This document shows, piece by piece, positions 1 to 12,719 of a stretch of 64,000 nt of DNA; position 1 is the first letter of the stretch; each line of letters begins with the position of its first letter. The stretch is from the NCBI GenBank assembly GCA_016165875.1, contig JABBOT010000010.1, forward strand, positions 7,905,875 to 7,969,874. The letters run 5' to 3'. Position numbers and translations under genes: made by a program. The notes beneath the pieces were generated by a model. The model did not search any database. It saw only the letters and a program-made list of their open reading frames with translations, and was not told the DNA's origin. This DNA comes from Acanthopleura granulata. Lineage: Eukaryota; Mollusca; Polyplacophora; Chitonida; Chitonidae.

Positions 1-3000
1 ACTTCATAACAGAATTGGGATTCAGCTGGAGAACTAAGCATTCCCGAGGCCTTGTCTCGGCATTTTTTTCATGTTATTGTGTATACATGTGTAAAATGGA
101 ATAACAACACAGTACTTTGAGTAATTCTGGGCCAGTGACTTTTAATAAATTGCATTTAACGTCACATTTTTTAACCTATTTCTGCTTAAGCCATGATGCT
201 AGGGGATGTGTGCCTGTTATTACTTCTTAAACACCTACATGAAATCAAACCGTTTCTATCGTGATAACCATAGCATAAATTTCAGGTTCATTTCGCTACA
301 AAACGTCACCTTGGCACAATTGTCAGGGATGAAATGTCAGCTAAGTGGAGAACAACAGCGCTGTTGATGAGCGATATTCCAAGGTGTACTTCACGTGAAC
401 CAAGGTTGGAAGTTTAGCATATTTTGGCGTATAATTGGTGGGGTGATTTCCCCAGTGGATATGAACCGTGACCAGTGCAACTTACTATTCAGTACTTACA
501 TTCCCCCGAGATGACCAATCGTTGGATGATAGGTGTACAATATTTATACATCACAGACCAGAGATGTGTCGAATCAGATAATCCTGTCTAGACTTGCAGA
601 TTATCTCCGTGGTTTTGGCACATTAAAATGTGAGTTCTGAAAGGCAATCCTCTTACGACAACAACTGCGAAAAAAACCCTTCGTAAATCTGCACCATTTT
701 TCCATGACAATGTCTCTAGAGCTCGTGTCGTCTGTTTCATAATATGGACGTATTTAAGTTAGAGACGCTGTTTAGGGAGAATAAGCCACTGGAGTGAACG
801 CACTTTTGGATTACCATGGAAAATTGATTCCTTAAATAGTGCCAGTCATGGCCTTAACCAAGCCTTATGTAGCTTAACTTACAGGAATAAAACGCCGGAG
901 ATTAAATTAACGCGTCTGTCTATCAGTGACAATAAAATGGAGATTGGCCGTTAGGGCTAAAACCTCCATGACAGGTTGCATGGCTTCACAATTTCAAATG
1001 TTGTATCTTCAACATCTGTTTTAACTTTAGCATAATAATTAAATTAACATCAATATGAACAATTATTTTCCTTTTTATCATCAGGCGCTATAGGCCTATC
1101 ACACGATTTGGCGTTTGCGATGAATTATTTAGACAGAAAAAAAAATAATCGCTTGGGTCTGTACGACTCTGTAACCTCTGTTACTGGTGTCGGGGGATGA
1201 TCCTGCGATGCTGAAGCCGGCAGTACAACACTAATGTTACTAGTTTTCCGAGGCGATACCGAGACACTGTGGTACAATTTCTCCGGTGCTCCTGTAGTGT
1301 CGGTGCCCCAAATTAAAGGTGTGCGAACATTAATTACATTGTTTGCGATGTTGCGGGCATCTAACTGCAACTATCTTGACTGTGGATTTGGAAACTGATT
1401 TCATTTTTTCGCCTAGAATGTTCATTGCGTCATTTCGTCATCATTGAAAACTGTCGACTGATTCTCTTAGCATGAATTCGTTGTAAGTTTTATATTTTAT
1501 ATATTTTCTTAGTTCTTTGATGGTTTGCGTCATTTGTCGTTTTTGGAAACTGGTCTTGCGATAATTGACCCCGAACGCCAATTTTGGTTGATGAATGTCG
1601 GTTTCGGCGTCTAGATTACTAATACCATGAGGCGATTTGCTGATGGTGCAGACCAATGTGTAGCATTACAATATTAAGAACGTCTGTGATAACCTATCGC
1701 CGAATTAGTCAACGAATGATGCAGAACTCTGCCCAACCTGACTGATCAGACTATGCACAATTAAAAAGTTTACATCTCTCTGCAATACTTTCATCTTCAT
1801 TTTTGACGGTAAAAGCTGGCTAATCTGTTAGGAACAGCAGACACGCGGTATCACTCAGTCAAACCCTATTGACAACGATTTATTCCTCTTATACAGAGTT
1901 TCAGGCGAGGTAGTGCCAGGGTAACCAGGTTTTAAAATCTCATTTATGGACTAAATACTCATAGTTGAAACACTGATTTCAATGAAACTTCCTTAGTTGT
2001 GGCGTAAATGTAGAACTAACATTTGGCTTTGCAGGAGACATTTGTGTATTGCAACTCATTCTGTCACCCGGAAGCAAGTCTAATTTGAACGATGCTGAGG
2101 TGGAACACAGGTAGCCACAGACCACAATTATTTTCCATTTACTTACATGTTAACGTTGGCTTCACAACATTGTTGCCCATTCTGAGAGCTCAGAACCCTC
2201 TGGATCTGATAATTGTCTCCTAGGACAACTCCACTCAAAGTCCTAATGCCTAGCTGTTAGCGGCAGTGAGGCAGTGTGTCTTGAGGCAGTGCCCCAGCAA
2301 TGATAGAGACTCTAGGTTATCCAAGGGAGTGTGCTAGCAGACCGCATTCACCTATGTACAACCTAGCTTCAGAAAAACTGTTCTTTTTGCGAATATTAGA
2401 CAAACTTCAGTGACGCAATGTTTGAAGGACGATATCGGTCGAGGGAATTCAGGAGGAAAGCACAAAGCACGAGTGTGGAATTAAGATGCCAAGGCCAAAT
2501 GCAGCTAAATAGTTTCCCACTTTGTGTCTGAGGGACACTGGAAGTAAAAAAACAAAGCCTTTAACTTTGTTTGTTGGATGCCACACTCGCTTAGATGCAG
2601 TGGATACTGCTGAGGATGTCACATGAACTGCGTGGTATTTTCAGGGGGAGAAACAGACAGCTGGATAGAAACATATTTTTAATTCCAACAGATCACAGAA
2701 AGCGGGAGTGCTAAAATGGATTTGATTCCATAGAGGTTTGCTTGTTTTGAGTTATTTGGCGTTCACAGGCAGTCTGGTTGCCGGAAAAAATTTAAACACA
2801 CTAACAACTCTTATCGGTATAAAATATTGATATAAGTGAACCCTGATTGGCTCAGTGGTTTTGGCACGTGAGCTGGATTACAATGCAGAGCAAGGAAAGG
2901 TCGTGTCAGGTTGAGGGGAATAACTGTGTCTAAACCTTGCGCACTTTATTCCATACGTGCTCAAATAAAATATTTTGTAAATTGTTGAACCGATAACCCT

Positions 3001-4200
3001 TCATAGAAACCTCAGAACAAAACAGGCCTTAACATTAGAGTGTGCATAGTCATTTTCATATATGAAGAAAACCAGGGTACTAAGGTTCACATCTACATAA
3101 ACCGGCAAACTAAAATATTAGAGGGGTTGTCTTTAAGAACAACTTGTCAGACCAAATCTCGTTTACAAGCCTTACGATGCAGAAATGTACTACTGGTTGA
3201 AACCCGAGCAATCGGTCGTTTCTACCATAGACATTGCATTGATTTTGAGAAAAGGAATATGGGTCAGAACTGAGTGTCACTTTACCGAGATTGACCAGAA
3301 ATTGACAACTCCCTGTGGGACGGGGCAAGCAAAAGTGTCGTAAACCAGGAACGATATCCCAATCGCACGATTACCAGGGATAAGTGGGTTGTAAGGCTTT
3401 CAAAAGGTCGCCCATTACGAGTGGGGCAAATGCCAAGGATGGAATAAAATCCACCAGGGATGGACATATTTGAATAGCCTCGTCAATAAATCATTATTTC
3501 ACCGTGAAGTTTTCCCCAGAAGTTTCACCAAAGGAGGTGACGATTATTCTAATGAAGGTTATTTCCATTCCAACCAAATTAATGACTATTGCAGGAGTCA
3601 GCATGAAATCTCTGCAGGGGAATCCCCTGGTATTTTCCGTGGAAGAGGCGCGGTGTAATAACGAAGCCGGCCACGGAAAGGTGGTAAATAAAACAAGCCT
3701 TAGCAGTGTTTTCAGGCTAATGACGCACGGGAATCAAATGAAAGCAATATTTATGGAACCATTTGGAGAAGTTGTGAATAAACAAAAACTTTTTTGACTT
3801 TAATGAAGTGAATTCGCATGCATTTCATTCACTGTAAGTAACACCCATAGCATTTCCTAGTGGGATTTTTATTTTGTTAGGGAGAAGTTAATGAACTGGA
3901 CTTACTAAGGTTTGGTTCCGGAAATAAACGTACCAATGATATGATTTACGGCTATTCAGTGTCACATGTGGGTTGCTGGAGGTGCAGATTTCAGCCTTAA
4001 CCGACTCAAACGAAGAATTCTAAAGCCAGGATTTTTAATGTCTTCACATCATGTTTTAGGCAAAAGCACTAGTGATGCTCACCATATTGTGATTGACATG
4101 GAATGTGTCGAGTTTTGGGCACGATGTTTAGCCTTAGAAGGGTTATTAACCAGGCTGGAATGGAATTGTTATTCGGAGGGAGATCGACACACTCCCAACC
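1..4200. other. Non-coding stretch, no gene seen
   Basis: Several open frames of 60-97 codons lie on both strands (for example minus 1,125-1,370 and 1,441-1,656, plus 3,504-3,797). None has a recognisable domain, consistent exon borders or a credible partner exon. The DNA around 2,830-2,970 has a weak tRNA-like A-box look (TGGCTCAGTGGTTTTGGCAC) and may be an old SINE head, but no matching tail was found. I see nothing else here that can be supported. Confidence 0.6.
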
Positions 4201-4212
4201 CAGCCGTGATGA

Positions 4213-4560
4213 GATAACATAACCGTCCTTCTAGAAGGAGACACTAGCTGGATAAGACAATGACACTGTTGTTGTAGGTGGGGACAGCGTCGTGATAAGG
4301 TAACGTAACTGCACTTCTACGAGGAGACAATGTCGTGATAAGACGTTGTGGACCTTCTTCTAGTAGGAGACAATTTCGTGATAAAGCAATATAACCGTCT
4401 TTCTAGTGGGAGGCACAGTAGTGATAAGACAATGAAGCCGTCTTTCTAGGAGGAAACGGCGTCGAGATCAGACAATAAAGCCGTCCTTCTAGAAGGAGAC
4501 AATGTCATGACAAGACAAGCTAACCGTCCTAGATGGAGAAGCAGTTCTGATAAGACCACA
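4213..4560. repeat. 43-bp degenerate minisatellite
   Basis: About nine imperfect units of roughly 38-44 bp. The recurring word GATAAGAC or a variant occurs at about 4213, 4251, 4293, 4337, 4380, 4423, 4465, 4509 and 4549. Most units carry a small palindromic core, CTTCTAGAAGGAG or a variant. Units differ by many substitutions, so the array is old. No coding frame runs through it. Confidence 0.85.
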
Positions 4561-5099
4561 AAACTGTCACCACCAAGGACATACCGTAGTCACCAGGCGA
4601 TAAGACAAAAACGTTTAAAGCAATACTTACCTGAAGACCCGTAGATACATATCCGTGACAAGACGTGCCGTACCATTTTTGTTCATTTACTTATTTTTGG
4701 GATTTAGTAACTGAAATAGCCAAAATGCCAAAAGTACCACTGGGTATTCGTATATGTGTACTATATACATTACAAAGCCTACAGAAAAAGTAGCTCAAAT
4801 TTGATGTGGTCCCTGACTTACTATTAAACTGCATCTGAATCTCATTGAATCTCTCTCTGAATTCTGCGAACCTGTATTTAACGTCGGTTGGTTATAAACA
4901 GCTAAATTTTTTAACGCTCTGTTTCCACAGAGTTAAACCCGTATATTCTTGTTCTACATCGGGGTAAATGGCAATATGGCTGTTCCGGCACTTATTTTTA
5001 ATAATTTTTAACGTCTTCAGAATGAAGGGTTCCTTGGATTAATTTCCTATCCGGATAGTCTATTTACTATTCTGACCCAGTTTGCTAGTGTCGAAATTG

Positions 5100-6060
5100 C
5101 TCACCCTTCGATAGGCTACAAGGTTTAAAGTGCACCCAAAAAATCCTGCCTACGACTGTGTTTCAATGCATTGTATAAAGATAAATAAAACAAATGTCCT
5201 AACAAGATATTTGTGTTCGACCTTTGTATTCGAGCCCATTTTGTGGAAGCTAACATCAAGCTGGAGGCCACAGATCCGGTCTCTTTTCTGCAGTCTCTTC
5301 CCTGGCTTCTACCACAACCTAAATTGATATTTGATCTACGCCAACATAAAAAATCAAATACAAATCTTCTTATAATTCATCACAGCTTTGCTCACATTAA
5401 GGCTAATAATTTGAATTATAAGTTCATGTATACTGACGGTCAAAGGATATGGACAGGGTTGCGGCTGCGCCTGTCATAGAATAGCCTCCTCTTCTATCTT
5501 TTCTGCAGAGGCCAAAGCTATACTCTTGACCTTATCATGTGTTTCATCTGGGTATGCCCAGAAGCCAGAGATATGCAGTGACTCGTTATCTTGCCTCCTG
5601 GCAATTGGAAATAGTCATTTTAAAAATCCATTAATTTCTGACATATTGACGATATATAGGAACTTAATTAAAAGAGAAATTAATTAATTAAAAGAAATTA
5701 TATTCTGTTGGATATCAAGCCACATTAGTATCCACGGAAACACAGTCGCAAACAGGGAGGCTAAAGCTGCCCTTAATAAATTGTATCTGTGGTTAAATTA
5801 CGTTAAACTGGTTTTAGATCAAATAGTCGTAAACATATTTGTCACCTTTGGCAGCGTGAATGGGACCTACAAGTCCATAATAAACTGCATGCTATTCACC
5901 CTATCATTAATTGGTTATCATTTTTATACTCAAGACGTGTCTCGTAGAGACCAATTCATTTTAACAAGGTGCCGTGTTTGACATTCTCGTCTAACACACA
6001 ATTTTATGCTGGATATAAGATGCCCTCCCCAATACGGCATCAAGCATATCCTGGTTGACT
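5100..6060 (+). pseudogene. Decayed non-LTR retrotransposon (LINE) ORF2 3' end
   Basis: Broken plus-strand coding resembles the C-terminal part of a Jockey/I-type LINE protein with an RNase H domain. Pieces seen in order are a YTDG motif near 5,430-5,445 (first catalytic Asp), an SDSLSCL motif near 5,578-5,600, and a 'CWISSHISIHGNTVANREA' block near 5,703-5,765. A final 'RRDQFILTRCRV...SRLTHNFML' block near 5,945-6,015 is followed by a Cys/His-containing 'KHILVDCF' tail to about 6,065, typical of the LINE ORF2 C-terminus. The reading frame shifts several times and contains stops, so the copy is dead. The reverse transcriptase core is missing or unrecognisable upstream. Calling it RNase H-bearing is well supported by motif order; the exact clade is inference. 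Confidence 0.7.
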
Positions 6061-6084
6061 GTTTCACTTTTCGCATTCATTTTC

Positions 6085-6462
6085 CTTACAATAAGACTCA
6101 CTTGAAAGGAATGAGTCGGGGTTGCGAGATCACGGATCAAATCCGGGTCTGTTCGCACCCAAGACTTCAATAATGGCACTTGTTGCGGCCTCACTTGGCG
6201 CTTTGTACTGAGAGGTTAGAAGGAGGAAACAGGACAGGTCGCCCCGGTGTCAGTATTATGTGACTGGGTGGGGTATCATTTCTGGTGTCTTCGGAATGAT
6301 GCTCCAGTGGCGGCAGCACTTTGGCAGCATGAACAAGAAGACACAGAATATCTACATTCTAAGGACTCTTCGTCGTCATATGACGAAAAATGTTGAGCTC
6401 GACATACATACATACATACATACCTACCTACCTACCTACCTCCATACATACATACATACAAT
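6085..6462 (+). repeat. Degenerate SINE ending in (CATA)n/(CTAC)n
   Basis: This abuts the LINE remnant. A B-box-like stretch (GATCAAATCCGGGTC, about 6,134-6,150) is followed by a body containing 'GGTGTCAGTATTATGTGACTGGGTGG'-type sequence. The same body motif recurs in the better-preserved SINE at 35.5-35.9 kb. The 3' end runs into a tetranucleotide tract at 6,406-6,460 (CATA repeats, then CTAC repeats, then CATA), which acts as the SINE tail. Confidence 0.6.
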
Positions 6463-6848
6463 GAGAGCGCATGTCAATGTTCCCAACAGATTAAAGGCTC
6501 ATAAACAGCGGACAATTTTGATTTAAGACAACTTCCATTCTTAGTGCCGTTATACTTGTGATTAGAAATGCGTCTATCGTTTCAACACTTGAACACAAGC
6601 AGCTGTTTGGAAAAGGACACAGATAAGTGAATGTCACGCTTACGACAAACTCAACTTCTACTGAAGAGGGAAAGCTCATGTAGATGTATGTGCACTGCAC
6701 CTGCGTGTTCATCAGATAAAGTCAATTTTCTATGTACTTGATAATGTCATTGGAGTGCCGTTAGCCCTAACAACAACGTTATAACCACCATGTTCTACTA
6801 TTTTCACTGCTTTGACATTATTTAACAACTACAAGGTAGTCCGAGAAT

Positions 6849-7080
6849 GAGAACCTCTGGCACAACTGGAAGGCAATCCCAGAATGACAACCTCTGTCAT
6901 AACTAGAAGGCGGTGCAACAGTGACAATCTCTGCCACAGTTACATGGCAGTCAGAGAGCGACAACTCGAAGGCAATCCCAGAATGACAACCTCTGTCATA
7001 ACTAGAAGGCGGTGCAACAATGACAATCTCTGCCACAGTTACATGGCAGTCAGAGAGCGACAACTAGAAGGCAATCCACG
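6849..7080. repeat. 99-bp tandem repeat with 33-bp substructure
   Basis: Two nearly identical 99-bp units start at 6,869 and 6,968, with a partial third from 7,067. Each is built from related ~33-bp subunits sharing 'GACAATCTCTGCC/GACAACCTCTGTC'. Because 99 and 33 are multiples of three, reading frames stay open on both strands and give artefactual 81- and 92-codon frames. I treat those as non-coding. Confidence 0.9.
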
Positions 7081-7254
7081 AATAAACACTTCAGCCACAA
7101 TAACATGTACTACAGATAAAATGGATAATGCTCTGCATTTCCCTCCTATCTGTCACCTATGAAGGATTTTTTTATTTTTTTAAATTCCTGCATCCAGATC
7201 CCGATCTTGGCAACTACCAAAATTCAATGTATTGCTCATGGCTAAAGGCCATGT

Positions 7255-7305
7255 TGCTATCAGACAGACAGAAAGACAAATAGGTAGACAGATAGACAAA
7301 TGAAC
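7255..7305. repeat. (AGAC)n-like simple repeat
   Basis: A short imperfect tetranucleotide tract of AGAC/AGAT units. No function is suggested. Confidence 0.7.
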
Positions 7306-7309
7306 AGTG

Positions 7310-10300
7310 GCAATAGAATAGCCCCGTCGCACGTTTGATATAATGTATCCAGTAAAAGCTCATTCGTGCTGTTAAGAGCCTACATTTCAGAGAGAGGTGA
7401 AGTCATCAATCGCAGCCTGTCCTCCCTTGACGTTTATGAGGTAGTTATCATCGCTAATGATCCAGAATAACAGTGCATGTCACGGTACGTCCGACGGGGA
7501 AACGTCCGAAATATAGCCACTCACTGCGCCCCTGCAAAAATCTTGTTCTAATTTATTTGTCAAGCCCTTCATATTATAAAACAAACTGTCTGCGAGAAGA
7601 CCCAAGTTCCTGCGCTACGAATATAAAACTTGACATACAAATACAATCACGACTACATAGACACACAGAATGTTCCATTCCTGCAACATCAAACACCTGT
7701 CATCAATACCAGTACAATTCCATTAATTCAGTACGACGACCTCATTGATTACTTTTGTATATTAACCATGATTTTCCTTTTTCTGTTCTCACTCATATTC
7801 TATGTCTCCCTTTGTGAACCAATCCAACACGGTTAGTATTACCGTCTGCTGACAATATGTCTATTGTCTTCAAACGCACATTTTTCAGTTATTGAAATAA
7901 TTGCGTTTTAAGTTGCTACTGCCCCAACAAACCAGAAAATGCAACAAGTTATTCACAAGTTTCATTGGTGCCGGAACCGAGATGCTAGTTGTTCAGCTTC
8001 TATCACATTTGAGAGCATATATTAGTATTTGCATTCAGTTAAGTTTAACAAATTTAGAGATTATGCCGCCTTAAAAATTACCTCTTGTCATGTAACTCAG
8101 TGTTAAATGAATGCGTAATTAAGTAAGTAAATGGTTATCAAGTGGACACAAAATGAGAGAAAGTAGTCAGTATTATGATAATGTCTTCTTCTTTGATTTG
8201 AATTTTACCACAAGAATTTTTTCAGATTTCTTTTTCACCAAATTAATTGCAGTTAAATGTTTTGATGTATAGTGGGTGTTCTGGACCATATTGATAACAT
8301 ATGTCAACGTAACATAACAAATCTTTTTTATACGCCTTCATGTTAAGATCTGAATAAATTTCTTGTGAACAGTACTCCGATATTTTGCGTATGTGTGTAG
8401 AAAGGCTAATATGACATTAAAAGTCCAGCTTTAGAGCCAAAAAAAGGAAGGTGTGGTGTCATTGATGACAGACGTTATCAATATGGTCCATAAAACCTGC
8501 GAAACAAAGCCTGCGAAAAAATTTGTCTGCATTTAATTTGGGGGAAAAACACGTAAAAAAAATCAGTGAAAGTATTAGCAGATACAGTTTTTAATGACCT
8601 CTTTACTCACACGAACTTCATTTTTGTAGGGTCTTTGTCTTTACTGATGACGTCCAATGATACTGTTTGTGCATTTGTTGAGTATTGGAACTGCTATGAA
8701 AGTTGGAAAACTATGGAGCCGTCAAAGGGGCCAGGTAGTTTACTTTTTTATCTGTGCGCTTGTTTTTCCAATTTTGCAGGCGCAGTTTTTCTTTTTTTAA
8801 ACAGAGGAAAAAACAGGGATAAACAGCCAATCGGATTACATCATAGTTCATGGTCAAATGATTACTAGGTTATCTCGGGTCTGGCATTGTTATGTCGCAG
8901 CCTGAGATAATCAGCCAATGATAGTGTCACATACATGAGTGTTTCAACAAAAGGGTAAAGCAAAACGTAATCCCATTGCCTTATTATCTCGGGGACGGAG
9001 ATCTTCATCTGACAGTTGTTGTTTTTGTTTTGTTTTTTTTGGTGGGGGGGGGGGTGTTTGTCTTTTAAAAGAAAGAAAAACACCAACCCGACCTCTTTTT
9101 TATGTGTTTTTTGAGCTTACTAAAAAAGAGAAAAACCCAGACTATAAAAGTGGGGGGGGGGGGAACGCACAGTTGAAAAAGACACTCCCCCTCCCCCGGC
9201 CATGTCTCTTTTACGTTTCCAAAGAAAACTTATCATAAATATCACATTTATCCACTCAGCAGCACAGGGATCGCCATATGCCTTCTGCTGTGAGTTAGCC
9301 GATAATCAGTGGCCAGTGCAAGAATAAATAGTCAGTCACTCCACTAATCACACAGTTGTTCGATAACTTGCCCACCGCGGGGACGATGCTCTTAACCCTT
9401 TTAGTCCATCTGTCTACTGAAAACAGGGCACTGTAGAGAATGGTCGCCATTTCTGACCTCCGTTTTATCACAATCCCTGGTTGGAGTTGAGGCTCTTGAA
9501 TAAGAAAAATGGTCGCCCACTTAACTGACGTCTTAGGCTGATGTAAGCTAATATGCACGAATAAATGATTCTTGTTTGAGTATTCAGACGAACGCAAGGC
9601 CACGGGAATACATGTGTTCTCTTGAACTGAAACCACTGCCGGACATTTATAGCCCATTTGTCAGCGTACCTAATAGTATAGATGTCAAATACTTCACAAG
9701 CCTTCAAGCTATGCGCACTACTTCAGTTAATAAAAAAAATCGATGGAATTAAATCTTCTTCACTTTCCTCAAAAAAAGGCAGTGTAAATGATGAATATGT
9801 CCTTGTGGACGTCATGCTGTCCACTAAAAGCCGAGGTGACGAAATATATTGTCTGTGTGGAGATACAGGTCGTCTTATACATCCAGGTATCCGTCCATTT
9901 TATGGCGGGGGGAGGGTTAAAGACCCATATTTTTCCACCTCAGGATTCACGTTGATGACAAACAGGGCTCTTCAGATCAACAGATTTTAAGACGTACTGT
10001 GAAAGTGACAATGACACGTTCCTATTGTGTGGTGCTGAGTTACGGTAATTACTGGTCGTATTCTATTTTATTTGTGGGAGAGAATGCGGATAAGTGGTGA
10101 GGCGTGCTATTCTCAACAGGTGGTCTTGGAAAGTTTCCCACCAGCTTACGTTTCTCTTCGAGTTTTCCCGCGTTCTTTTACTTTATATCTCATTCTTACA
10201 AAGAGCCTGTCAGCTTCTTTTACTTAAATGGCATTCAGTAACCACACTAATTTCACATCCATCCTGAAATTGTGACAGCTCTCATTTTTCTCATGACTTA

Positions 10301-11095
10301 CTCAAATGTCTCTTATTTGAACGCAGTTTTATCCAGATTTAGCTCCAATCAATCAAAACCTCGATAAATCAAACGATCTCAAAGCGGTGTGACCATCATG
10401 GTTTCCATCATCCAGCTTTTTTATTCTTACGTTGTTTGTCGGAAATTTACCACCTTTTATTTCGCGTTGCTCTGATACATTTTGGCCAGGAGAGGAAATC
10501 TGAGTGACATCTCTGTACGATGGTGGTTTCTAAAAAAGGTATGACCCGTATTTTTTATCGCCCATGATACTGTCTGGAAGACCACAGATAAAACTTTGCT
10601 CGGATCATCCAGTGGTGCTGTCATCCGACGGGAAGTAGTGCGTTGGCTGTAAATGATCGGCCACCTATGGCTGGTAATACACTTCCGTCTGGAACTCGAG
10701 GTGATCGAGGAAGGTGCCGCCATGATAGATTGCGGTAGACCATGCCAAGCTTGTGCAGGCGACTGAGAACATCCTCACCTTGCCAGTCACGTATACTCTA
10801 TAAAAACGTAGCCAGGGTGGGGGATATTAGGAGAGAAGCTAGAACGAAGATTAGGGCTTTGGGGTATTGTAATTTGCCTAACAAGTTTGCTTACATTCTA
10901 ATTGACGGTCCCTAAATATAATTGAGTAAAAGGCTTATGGTCTGTGAGACCTTAACGCTAATTATATCCCTAAGAAAACATTTTCCAGACGAAGTCTTGG
11001 GATTTATGTCCGCTAGTGATTTATTACCTGGAGAACACATTCGCCATTTTACTCTACGTAACACAGTAAAGTTATGACAAATGCACGAGCATTAC
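7310..11095. other. Non-coding stretch with two long G tracts
   Basis: No supported gene. Open frames of 100-120 codons (plus 8,566-8,868, minus 9,295-9,657, plus 9,682-9,990) lack domains or paired exons. Two G homopolymers at about 9,040-9,054 and 9,151-9,163 are the only compositional feature. They lie about 110 bp apart on the plus strand. Confidence 0.6.
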
Positions 11096-11097
11096 AT

Positions 11098-11200
11098 TGA
11101 AAATATTTATCGATTTAGTTATTCATTTGTTTGATGTTTTACGCCGTACTTAAGAATATTTCACTTACAGAACGGTGGCCACCATTGTTGGATGGGGGTG
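11098..11200 (-). repeat. SINE 3'-tail fragment, minus strand
   Basis: Read on the minus strand, this contains GTAAGTGAAATATTCTTAAG followed by TACGGCGTAAAACATCAAAC. These match the tail shared by the SINEs at 35.8, 50.1 and 54.7 kb. Only the 3' portion is present. Confidence 0.65.
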
Positions 11201-11510
11201 GGGGAGATAGTTAACGCCAAAGCGTGCCTTACAATATGACATACCCATCATCACAAGCACACAAGCCAAACATCTCCCACACAATATACTTTCTGCCTGT
11301 GAAAAGACAAAGTCGACAAGCCTAATGCAGATTAAACACGGAACGAATTGCGAAAGAACCTCAAATGCAGTTGTAGAAAGCAGCACACACGCTTTGAAGT
11401 GTATGGAAAAATAAGTGGCGTCAATTTAGATTGTTGCTTGCCAATTTTTATCAAAATTCCATTCATTCTCTTTCAACGGGCAATTAAAGCTGTCACAGTG
11501 GAAATCTGAG

Positions 11511-11625
11511 TTCTTGGCTGAGTAGTCATTGGTCCTCAGTCATTTCGTCACATGGTCAACCGGTGGTCTAGCTGAATAGTCACTGATCGTCAGTCATTCC
11601 GTTACATGGTCAACCGGTAGTCCTG
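11511..11625. repeat. 54-bp direct repeat, two copies
   Basis: CATGGTCAACCGGT occurs at 11,551 and 11,605, with matching flanking words (CTGAGTAGTCATTGGTC versus CTGAATAGTCACTGATC). This gives two diverged 54-bp units. Confidence 0.8.
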
Positions 11626-11639
11626 TGTAACAATTGATA

Positions 11640-12715
11640 TCAATACCCTTGTTTTCTTGTGGCCTTTCATCCTCCATAAGCACATAAGATTTATTTTCCC
11701 AAACGGACGAAGCTCGAAACCGTCGTCAAAATACACTTGAAATCGTATTGTCCAGAGTTAATCGATTGTCGCTCTGTGGTGATTGCTTTTGTTGATGTGA
11801 ATCAGATTATTTCGCAAATGGACCAGGGAAAATGATTAAGACTGTAATTGCAATGGAAGGCAAATGACTGGATGAATGTTGCCAGTGTAAAAGGTGCAGT
11901 GCAAAAGGAATCCCGCCACTGATCTTTTATTGTCGTTGATCATTACAGGATCACTTTGTCGTCTATCGTAGGTCAATGAGCCTTGGTAATTATGTGGGCT
12001 AATACCTTTCTGAAACGCTTACTATAAATAAATGCTAATCTTGTTTCCTGTCAGATATCACCTTGTTTATAAGTCGAGCGATTAAGATGGTTATAGAGTG
12101 ATTATAGGCTTGGTGATGAGCATTGGAAATAATACGGATGAAGGCGATGTTATTGCACTAGAGTGACCTTCCTCGGCCTGTACCTTAAAGGTGGAGAAAA
12201 ATAAACATTACATAAAGTTTTAAAACTCGACGTATCGTTTAGATGGGTCTTTAAACCTGTGTAGGCAGCATTTGGTACCCGGAGTTCTGTCATTGAAACA
12301 TTTAAAAAGAATATTACGAAATGAAACTCTGGGAACTTAATCATTTGTACACATGCGCAATGGTACCAACTAAACTCGACCAAATCAGAACTCGAAGTCG
12401 AGTTTGGAAACACGACGTCGATTTTGTGCATCGAGTTTTTGTAGGTTAAAAGCCCATTTAAAATTCGACGTTCTGTTTGAAACGCCGGTATTAACACAAA
12501 TAACCCCCAAGCCTCACAGTACATCAAACGCCTAATATACGATTCATTAACTATCAAAATGCGAATATCATATTTACTTATTTGACGAAAAGCGCAACAT
12601 GACGTACGAAGAATTCTTTTATGTAATAAATCAAACATTTAGCTGTGTTGGTCCAGCAGAGCCATAGTTCAAAAGGAGTTCAGCATCACAGGAAAGAACA
12701 TTTTCAGTCTAGCGC
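11640..12715. other. Non-coding stretch
   Basis: A 162-codon open frame on the minus strand (12,150-12,638) is the longest frame here. It shows no domain, has ordinary AT-rich composition and no splice partners, so I do not call it a gene. Confidence 0.5.
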
Positions 12716-12719
12716 AGTG

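Noticed and set aside
6818..7162. Repeat-containing small proteins on both strands
   Set aside because: Open frames are a by-product of a 99-bp period.
9295..9657. 120-codon open frame, minus strand
   Set aside because: Overlaps other frames of similar length and shows no protein-like motif or exon context.
12150..12638. 162-codon open frame, minus strand
   Set aside because: No domain, no splice partner, AT-rich and low-information composition; length is within chance for 64 kb of six frames.
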